The position numbers were made by a program, and so were the translations under genes. 7,049 nucleotides of DNA from Deltaproteobacteria bacterium (GTDB lineage Bacteria > Desulfobacterota > Syntrophia > Syntrophales > UBA2210), in assembly GCA_016935935.1 (NCBI GenBank), contig JAFGPZ010000147.1:1-7049 (forward strand). The letters run 5' to 3'. Below the pieces are notes generated by a model, which was given only the letters and a program-made list of their open reading frames with translations, was not told the origin of the DNA and made no database searches. Positions 1-4,782 of the stretch are shown here, in pieces (the first letter of the stretch is position 1; each line of letters starts with the position of its first letter).

Positions 1-72
1 GATCGCGACGATCCTTACCAAAATGCCATTGAAGATTACCTCCGTCATCAACGTTTCCCTGCAATAACTTAA
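1..72 (+). CDS. Possible C-terminal end of an unidentified plus-strand gene (partial)
   Basis: Frame 1 is open from the window edge for 23 codons and ends in TAA at 70-72. The residues end ...EDYLRHQRFPAIT, a plausible hydrophilic, basic C-terminus, but nothing identifies a family. If real, this gene converges on the DUF169 gene with about 195 bp between the stops. The same bases are also open on the minus strand in the matching antisense register, so codon pattern does not separate the two strands. The start lies outside the window. Confidence is low because 23 codons without a stop can occur by chance. Confidence 0.3.
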   Translation, partial: DRDDPYQNAIEDYLRHQRFPAIT

Positions 73-259
73 CCGGACAATGCTGATTTTCATTATAGAT
101 TCAAAACCTCACCATATTTAAATCCTGCGATTTGCAATCAGTAATATCATATTCTACCCTGTCTGCATCAAGGCAATATATTTTTTCACCCTGCATAAAG
201 CTACAATTGTTTTTTATCTCCTGAGGTATCTATCCTGTTAAGGAACCGACACTTGTCAT
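2..259 (-). pseudogene. Possible interrupted reading frame downstream of the DUF169 gene
   Basis: A strong AGGAG (269-265) overlaps the DUF169 stop codon and lies 5 nt before an ATG at 259-257, the usual layout for a translationally coupled next gene. The frame reads nine residues (MTSVGSLTG), meets TAG at 232-230, stays open for 42 codons (including FMQGEKIYCLDADRVEYDI), meets TGA at 103-101, then is open to the window edge. Possible readings are a decayed gene, a trivial 9-codon leader, or coincidence. Recoding of TAG or TGA is formally possible but has no support here. No family is recognised. At most one of this and the plus-strand fragment at 1-72 is likely to be real. Confidence 0.18.
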
Positions 260-267
260 GTGGTCTC

Positions 268-870
268 CTAGTCTTGCGTGAGGGCATCTATCAAACCATA
301 GGGCAGACCGACAGCCAGCTCATCACTCTTTATAATTCCATCATTGCGGGATGAAGGACACCCGAGCGAAATATACATCTGTGCCTTCTGGAATACAGCT
401 GACTGCACCCCCCCACATATCGAAAGGAATGTGGATATTTCCATCTCAGGCCCTTTCCCAAAAACTGTTTGCCACTTTCGAACCATTGCCATGGCAATAT
501 CCGGTTTCATAAAGGAAATAACTATATGGGGGGCATCAAGCCTGCCAAGGGTAATTGCACTCACGGGCATGGCAAACTGTGGCACTGTTTCTAACGCCTT
601 ATACACCGAGTCAAAAGAAACGCCAGTTTTTTCGGATATCATCCGGCACAATTCCTTGTCGTTGTCTATTAAACCCAAGCTCCGGCGTGCCCCCGGACAA
701 TTAACCATATCAGCGGGTAAAATAATTGTCCTGTCAAACGATTCTGCAATAGCCTCACACAATCGCATTTCCCGTTTTACACGGATACCCTCGGGGATAT
801 AACCGTAATGTACACGTATCCCAGTCCATTTTGCCCCGAATTTATCCTCTAAACGTTTAATTTTTTTCAC
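268..870 (-). CDS. DUF169 family protein (COG2043-like)
   Basis: This 200-residue protein of unknown function matches the DUF169/COG2043 pattern and the family's usual size of 200-250 residues. Visible hallmarks are the cysteine-containing NCPGARRSLGL segment (residues 57-67), a central ICGG segment with Cys152, and the C-terminal SLGCPSSRNDG followed by DELAVGLP (168-190). The recurring cysteines (58, 152, 171) could bind a metal or cluster or serve in redox chemistry; this is inference, as no reaction is established for the family. No signal peptide or membrane segment is seen, so it should be cytoplasmic. The start is a GTG (870-868) behind AAAGGAAA at 884-877, about 8 nt away. It is the last intact gene of the radical SAM/AIR-synthase-like/DUF169 run, 122 bp after the previous stop. 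Family assignment is good; function is unknown. Confidence 0.85.
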   Translation of the reverse strand: MKKIKRLEDKFGAKWTGIRVHYGYIPEGIRVKREMRLCEAIAESFDRTIILPADMVNCPGARRSLGLIDNDKELCRMISEKTGVSFDSVYKALETVPQFAMPVSAITLGRLDAPHIVISFMKPDIAMAMVRKWQTVFGKGPEMEISTFLSICGGVQSAVFQKAQMYISLGCPSSRNDGIIKSDELAVGLPYGLIDALTQD

Positions 871-992
871 GATGCATTTCCTTTTATCGTATTTGCTAAA
901 ATCATAACCTCAAGACTGCACGATGAATGTTCTCACTACCGCTACCGGCTTCCTGCGCAGGTCTAATAAACCATTCCTCCCAATTATTTGCA
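871..992 (-). other. Intergenic spacer between AIR-synthase-like and DUF169 genes
   Basis: This 122-bp spacer has no credible gene. It contains a 10-bp perfect palindrome CCTGCGCAGG (952-961) and a tandem 6-mer CTACCGCTACCG (936-947, plus strand). The palindrome has no T-tract after it in either direction, so it is not a typical terminator. A strong promoter is not evident, so the DUF169 gene is probably read from upstream, though the spacing is rather wide for a tight operon. Confidence 0.4.
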
Positions 993-2003
993 CTAATCCT
1001 GTCGGGGATACAATTGCCTCATCCTTGCAAATTCATCATCCTCACAACGAATCTCCCGGTAGTGTTCAATCTTTCCGTCAGACAAAACAATCACCCCGTC
1101 ACCGTCGATGACCCTGCCGATATCCTCAAAAATAATACTTTTTTCTGCAAGTTTTTGCTTCGCATCATCGATTCTTTCAGGTGGAACGGCAGCAACCAGC
1201 GATCCTGAAGAAACCATCCGCAAAGGATCGAATTTGAATGTCTCTGCAAAATGATTAACCACGGGATGTACCGGGATTAACGAGGCATCTATCTGGATAC
1301 AGAGCCTCGATGCATGCGCCATTTCAACCAGGGTTCCCAATATTCCACCACGTCTTACATCATGCATGGTTGATGCGCCATACTCTGCTAATATAAGGGC
1401 ATCCGGGACCGCATTTACTTCGTTCATCAGCCCCTTTGCTTCACGCAACTCCCTGGCGGTTATGTTAAATCCCCGTGCTATATCCGCAAATTCATGGGCC
1501 AGAATCGCTGCCCCTTCAAGGGCGATTCCCTTGGTAATCAATACATGATCACCCATGTGCGCCCCGCCTTTTTTCACCGGAATTTCCCCACCAACATTCC
1601 CCAGAGCAATAACATCGACCAGAGGCTCGGTAGTTCCGGCAGAATAACCGGCATGCTCCCGAATTATTGAAACACCGAGTTTTTCAGCCGCACGCCGGGC
1701 ATCACGCATGATTTGTACCAGAATCCCTTTATCGTCTACACCTGGAACGAGAACCAGTAAAACTACCCAGCGGGGTTGAATACCTCTCGCTGCAACATCA
1801 TTGCATGCTGCATGCATGGCCAGCCACCCGATATGGTCTATGGCTCCGACAATAGGTTCCAGACACGAAGCCAGAATATCATTACCAATGCGTGTCATGG
1901 CTACATCTTCTCCGAATGCGGTGTCTGAAACAATCCCGACATCAGCAGTTTCAGCTGATGGAACTACTCGCCTGTGTAAAACATCCAAAGTAATCTTCGA
2001 CAC
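993..2003 (-). CDS. AIR synthase (PurM)-superfamily ATP-binding protein, HypE/ThiL-like
   Basis: This 336-residue cytoplasmic protein has the two-domain PurM architecture: an N-terminal AIRS domain with the acidic nucleotide-binding segment GEDVA (31-35, Asp33), a helix HAACNDVAARGIQPRW (64-79), then a C-terminal AIRS_C domain with MHDVRRGGILG (213-223) and SSGSLVAAV (265-273). The superfamily (PurM, ThiL, SelD, HypE) uses ATP to activate a carbonyl, phosphate or carboxamide. It resembles HypE in general layout but ends LYPRQD rather than in the PRIC cysteine tail that carries the HypE thiocarboxamide, so it should not be called HypE. PurM and SelD signatures are also absent. The start is GTG (2003-2001) with AAGGAG at 2015-2010, 6 nt upstream. 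It follows the radical SAM stop by 81 bp and is probably cotranscribed with it. The substrate is unknown. Confidence 0.85.
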   Translation of the reverse strand: MSKITLDVLHRRVVPSAETADVGIVSDTAFGEDVAMTRIGNDILASCLEPIVGAIDHIGWLAMHAACNDVAARGIQPRWVVLLVLVPGVDDKGILVQIMRDARRAAEKLGVSIIREHAGYSAGTTEPLVDVIALGNVGGEIPVKKGGAHMGDHVLITKGIALEGAAILAHEFADIARGFNITARELREAKGLMNEVNAVPDALILAEYGASTMHDVRRGGILGTLVEMAHASRLCIQIDASLIPVHPVVNHFAETFKFDPLRMVSSGSLVAAVPPERIDDAKQKLAEKSIIFEDIGRVIDGDGVIVLSDGKIEHYREIRCEDDEFARMRQLYPRQD

Positions 2004-2009
2004 GATTTG

Positions 2010-2039
2010 CTCCTTGTGTTAAAAAACTCCACAATAGGA
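2010..2039 (-). promoter_or_regulatory. Ribosome binding site of the AIR-synthase-like gene, in a possible stem-loop
   Basis: AAGGAG (2015-2010) lies 6 nt before the GTG start and fixes it. On the minus strand TTGTG (2034-2030) can pair with CACAA (2018-2014) around an 11-nt loop, and TCC (2039-2037) can pair with GGA (2013-2011) after a 2-nt bulge. This would partly cover the Shine-Dalgarno. The stem is short and AT-rich, so any effect on translation is speculative. Confidence 0.35.
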
Positions 2040-2071
2040 AAACCCATCCAGCAGGAGATGTTGCTTGCCTG

Positions 2072-2095
2072 GGAAGGATCTTTCCTATCCTTTCC
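2072..2095 (-). repeat. Bulged inverted repeat spanning the radical SAM stop codon
   Basis: On the minus strand GGAAAGGAT (2095-2087) can pair with ATCCTTCC (2079-2072) with a single-A bulge around a 7-nt loop, forming a hairpin that includes the TAG stop. The stop region is also a near-tandem GATAGGAAAG duplication. No T-tract follows, so it is not a convincing intrinsic terminator. It could protect the 3' end of the radical SAM message or reduce read-through, which is inference only. Confidence 0.3.
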
Positions 2096-3029
2096 TATCT
2101 AATCTGCGCATATAAAACGTTTGCCCATCATAATGAGTCGCTATCAAATGCCCCTGATCAATCAGCTTTTGTACAACAGTCCAATCAGCCTTGGCCCGTG
2201 CCAGAAATACCTCCATTGCGTCTTTGCGCATGGGATGGACCGAGGTAATACTCAACAGATCTTCAATAACAGTCCCGGTAAATGCAAAGGCATTGCCCTC
2301 ATAGCCGATCAGGTATTCCACGTGAGATAATTTTGCAGAAAAAACTTGATATGCCAGATTAATGATGTCCTCTTCCGGGGCTTTTACTTCTTTCACTGCC
2401 GGTGGGCGGGTGGGAATGCCCAGATAGGCTATGTTGGGCCTGAGATCTACCAGAAAATCGGCAATATCGCGGAGATGCCCTATTTCATCGTTGCGACCTC
2501 TAACAAGCATTGTCTCGGTAACCAATTCACCCTGATAGGCATGTGCAAACATACGCATCCCATCCAGAATTGCATTAAACTGCAGATTCTTATGCGGCCG
2601 GTCTACCCTGCGCCAGATTTCTTCCCGGGCAGAATCTATCTTCAACGATACCCAGTCCGCCTGCATCAAGGCCTGCCTCACGTCCTCCCGCCAGATAAGG
2701 GAAGCATTGGTAATCACAGCGATCTTTATCTTAAGCTCTCGCAGCAATTCGATTTCTTTTTCCAGATTACTATCCAGACATGGCTCACCATCCGGCACCA
2801 TTGTGATATAGTCTATTGATTCTCCCACTAAGCGAGCCTTAGACACCTTGTCTTCAACCTCGCGAAAAATCTCCTCCGGCTGATAAAAAACCTGCCGCTG
2901 CGCCTGCATCTTGATGGCCCGGCCTAACTGGCAATACACACAGGCATAAGAGCACACCTTGGGTGGGATATTATTGACTCCTAAACTGCGGCCCAACCGT
3001 CTTGAAGGCACGGGACCAAAAGCAATCAT
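2085..3029 (-). CDS. Radical SAM protein, COG0731-like Fe-S oxidoreductase
   Basis: This 314-residue protein opens with the family signature GPVPSRRLGRSLGVNNIPP (5-23), followed by the radical SAM cluster motif CSYACVYC (Cys26, Cys30, Cys33; CX3CX2C) that binds a [4Fe-4S] cluster and S-adenosylmethionine. PDGEPCLD (79-86) is the GGEP-like SAM-binding strand, ITNASL (106-111) and SLKIDS (128-133) are typical barrel strands, and the last 60 residues (about 255-310) look like a winged-helix extension. It is a cytoplasmic SAM-dependent radical enzyme with unknown substrate. The barrel's nearest named relative is the wyosine-type group, but COG0731 members of this shape are not functionally assigned. 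The start ATG has GGAGG at 3039-3035, 5 nt away. It is the first gene of the run leading to the AIR-synthase-like and DUF169 genes and lies behind a sigma-54-type promoter with a leader of about 127 nt. Confidence 0.92.
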   Translation of the reverse strand: MIAFGPVPSRRLGRSLGVNNIPPKVCSYACVYCQLGRAIKMQAQRQVFYQPEEIFREVEDKVSKARLVGESIDYITMVPDGEPCLDSNLEKEIELLRELKIKIAVITNASLIWREDVRQALMQADWVSLKIDSAREEIWRRVDRPHKNLQFNAILDGMRMFAHAYQGELVTETMLVRGRNDEIGHLRDIADFLVDLRPNIAYLGIPTRPPAVKEVKAPEEDIINLAYQVFSAKLSHVEYLIGYEGNAFAFTGTVIEDLLSITSVHPMRKDAMEVFLARAKADWTVVQKLIDQGHLIATHYDGQTFYMRRLDRKG

Positions 3030-3034
3030 TCAAA

Positions 3035-3039
3035 CCTCC
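3035..3039 (-). promoter_or_regulatory. Strong ribosome binding site of the radical SAM gene
   Basis: GGAGG on the minus strand lies 5 nt before the ATG at 3029-3027, fixing the start of the radical SAM gene. It is a near-perfect Shine-Dalgarno, stronger than that of the DUF169 gene further along the cluster. Confidence 0.8.
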
Positions 3040-3165
3040 ACATTTCTTCTCTTCCATACATTGTTCCTAAAAAACCTTTTGCTTCTATCAAGTAAACAAA
3101 CCCATACCTTTTTTATCACCAATATGTGCTCTTAAAAAAACCTGAAAATTACTATCTGGTATAAT

Positions 3166-3182
3166 AAGCAGTATTTATGCCA
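3166..3182 (-). promoter_or_regulatory. Sigma-54 (RpoN) -24/-12 promoter upstream of the radical SAM operon
   Basis: The minus strand reads TGGCATAAATACTGCTT, matching TGGCAC-N5-TTGC(A/T) with the invariant GG (3181-3180) and GC (3169-3168) separated by exactly 10 nt. It points towards the radical SAM gene and predicts a start of transcription near 3156, giving a leader of about 127 nt. It lies directly downstream of a gene for a sigma-54-dependent activator and about 80 bp downstream of a perfect palindrome suited to be that activator's enhancer. Deviations from consensus are T for C at the sixth position and C for T before TGC. No convincing sigma-70 promoter competes in this interval. Confidence 0.65.
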
Positions 3183-3263
3183 TCGCAGACATTCTCTTGT
3201 TATAGATATGTCTTCTAATTACATTATGTTATATAGCATCAAAAAAACAAACCATTATCTTGA

Positions 3264-3281
3264 TGTTCGATATATCGAACA
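3264..3281. promoter_or_regulatory. 18-bp perfect palindrome, probable activator (UAS) or operator site
   Basis: TGTTCGATATATCGAACA is its own reverse complement over all 18 bases. Its centre is about 116 bp upstream of the predicted sigma-54 transcription start, a typical distance for an NtrC-type enhancer. Next to it, GAACA-cca-TGTTC (3277-3289) makes a second overlapping dyad, and another GAACA lies at 3316-3320, giving four half-sites in 57 bp. The best guess is that the neighbouring response regulator binds here. Alternatives are an operator for an unlinked repressor, or a weak hairpin at the end of the regulator gene's transcript; the nearest T-run lies about 15 nt beyond the stem, too far for a standard terminator. 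Confidence 0.6.
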
Positions 3282-3336
3282 CCATGTTCTGTAAAACACC
3301 CATGATTAAGCACCTGAACAATGGCTTATCTCTTTG

Positions 3337-4782
3337 TTACCATATCCCTGTCTGATTTTTTTTGTTAGAAATATCTTTTTTGGGGGAAATTTTATGCTTT
3401 TTCCTGAGTTCAAACAGACGCGTCCGTGAAAGGCCGGAGATTTCACATGCTTTCTTCATATTGTCCTTTGCAGCTAGCATAAGTTTCTGCAAATAGATTT
3501 TCTCCGTAATATTCCGCATCTCTTTAATAGTTGGTAAGACTTCACCATTAACATTATTGAGAATAAAATCTTTACCCGGAAAATCTTTCTGCTCTACTCC
3601 AAGTTCAACGGATGATCGAGCTACATTGGCCCGGATATAGGTTGGAAGTTGATAGGGATAAAGAGTAGTTTCATAGCGTGCAACGGATAGAACCTGCTCC
3701 AGGGTATTGAATAGTTCCCGTATATTCCCAGGCCATTCATATTGTGTAAGAAAATCGATAAAATCAGGAGAAAATCCTTTTGTCTCGACCCCAGAAAGCC
3801 CGCACCGCTTGTGTGTATAATAGATAACCAGATCTTTTATATCCACTTTACGGTCTCTGAGCGGTGGAATCTCGATATAAAAAGAACGCAGACGAAAAAG
3901 GAGATCACTTCTGAACATTTGCTGGTCAGTCATCCTATCAAGATCCCGGTTTGTTGCTGCAATCAACCTGAAATTTGAAATTATTTCCTTCTTGGAACCC
4001 ACTGGACGAAATCGGTGCTCCTGGATCACACGAAGAAAAGTTTTCTGGATAGAAAGCGGAAGCTCTCCCACCTCGTCAAGGAAAAGGGTTCCTTGGTCAG
4101 CCTGTCTGACCAAACCTTCCCGTGATATATTTGCACCCGTAAATGCCCCCTTTTCATGACCAAAGAGAATACTTTCCACAAGAGACTCGGGGAGTGCCGT
4201 ACAATCAACCACGACAAAATTTCCCTTTCTGCGCTTGCTGTTTTCATGGATGGCTTTCGCAAACAGTTCTTTACCCGTACCGGTCTCACCGAAAATAAGG
4301 ACATTGGCATCGCTACCGGATGCCTGCGCGATCTGCTCAAGGACCATATTGATGCCCGCACTGTTACCAATAATGCTGTCTCGCTTTAACACAACCGGGA
4401 ATTTTTTTGACTTCTTCCCCTGCCGATAGTGAAGTGCACGTTCCAATGACAACGTTATTCCACTTACCGAGGATGGTTTTTGAATATAATCCCATGCACC
4501 GTTTTTGATGGCAAGCTCTGCTCCGTCCGGATCAGCATATCCGGTAATGATTATTATTTCCGGGTATGCCGTCGCTGCCCTGAACATAGGCAACGATTTG
4601 AGACCATCACCGTCAGGCATACGAACATCAAGAAAAATTACATCCAAATCATCGGCCTGTGCCTTTTCGAGGCCCTCTTCAAGGGTGGTCGCACAGACGA
4701 CATCGTGTCCCCTGAGCGTAATGACATTCGCCAGTGTTTCGTTCATCAACTGGTCATCATCTACAATCAAGATCTTAGCCAT
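3337..4782 (-). CDS. NtrC-family sigma-54-dependent response regulator
   Basis: This 481-residue cytoplasmic transcription activator has three domains. The receiver (1-115) has the acidic pocket Asp8/Asp9, phosphoacceptor Asp52 in FLDVRMPDGDG, Thr80 and Lys102-Pro103. The AAA+ sigma-54 interaction domain (about 135-365) has Walker A GETGTGKE (165-172), the GAFTGA loop that contacts sigma-54 (212-217), Walker B LFLDE (233-237), the arginine-finger region RSDLLFRL (291-298) and WPGNIREL (350-357). A Fis-type helix-turn-helix (NMKKACEISGLSRTRLFELRKK, about 441-462) ends the fold, followed by a lysine-rich tail. All catalytic motifs are intact, so it should be a functional ATP-dependent activator. 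The ATG has AAGGGAAG at 4797-4790, 7 nt upstream, and overlaps the kinase gene's stop by 8 bp, implying translational coupling with its cognate kinase. The palindrome and sigma-54 promoter downstream are its likely targets. Confidence 0.96.
   Translation of the reverse strand: MAKILIVDDDQLMNETLANVITLRGHDVVCATTLEEGLEKAQADDLDVIFLDVRMPDGDGLKSLPMFRAATAYPEIIIITGYADPDGAELAIKNGAWDYIQKPSSVSGITLSLERALHYRQGKKSKKFPVVLKRDSIIGNSAGINMVLEQIAQASGSDANVLIFGETGTGKELFAKAIHENSKRRKGNFVVVDCTALPESLVESILFGHEKGAFTGANISREGLVRQADQGTLFLDEVGELPLSIQKTFLRVIQEHRFRPVGSKKEIISNFRLIAATNRDLDRMTDQQMFRSDLLFRLRSFYIEIPPLRDRKVDIKDLVIYYTHKRCGLSGVETKGFSPDFIDFLTQYEWPGNIRELFNTLEQVLSVARYETTLYPYQLPTYIRANVARSSVELGVEQKDFPGKDFILNNVNGEVLPTIKEMRNITEKIYLQKLMLAAKDNMKKACEISGLSRTRLFELRKKHKISPKKDISNKKNQTGIW

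Noticed and set aside
1..13. GATCG-CGA-CGATC inverted repeat at the window edge
   Set aside because: Five-base arms in a possible coding tail at a cut edge; no context to interpret.
580..594. TGGCAC on the plus strand as a sigma-54 promoter
   Set aside because: The -12 part is CTAA, not TTGC, and it lies inside the DUF169 gene pointing away from any gene start.
344..802. 152-codon plus-strand reading frame
   Set aside because: It lies wholly antisense to the DUF169 gene, has no ribosome site and no recognisable domain; the minus-strand protein fits a known family.
952..961. CCTGCGCAGG palindrome as terminator or operator
   Set aside because: Short, no T-tract, and not placed at a promoter; noted only as part of the spacer.
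2346..2819. 157-codon plus-strand reading frame
   Set aside because: Antisense shadow of the radical SAM gene, whose motifs are clear on the minus strand.
3160..3165. TATAAT on the plus strand
   Set aside because: No -35 element at proper spacing and no plus-strand gene downstream; expected by chance in AT-rich spacer, and it adjoins the sigma-54 motif on the other strand.
3241..3281. Palindrome as intrinsic terminator of the regulator gene
   Set aside because: The stem is AT-rich and the T-run lies about 15 nt beyond it instead of directly after; enhancer or operator is the better reading, though not excluded.
3208..3294. 28-codon plus-strand frame beginning MSSNYIML in the intergenic region
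   Set aside because: No ribosome binding site, and it runs through the palindrome, which explains the sequence better as a regulatory site.
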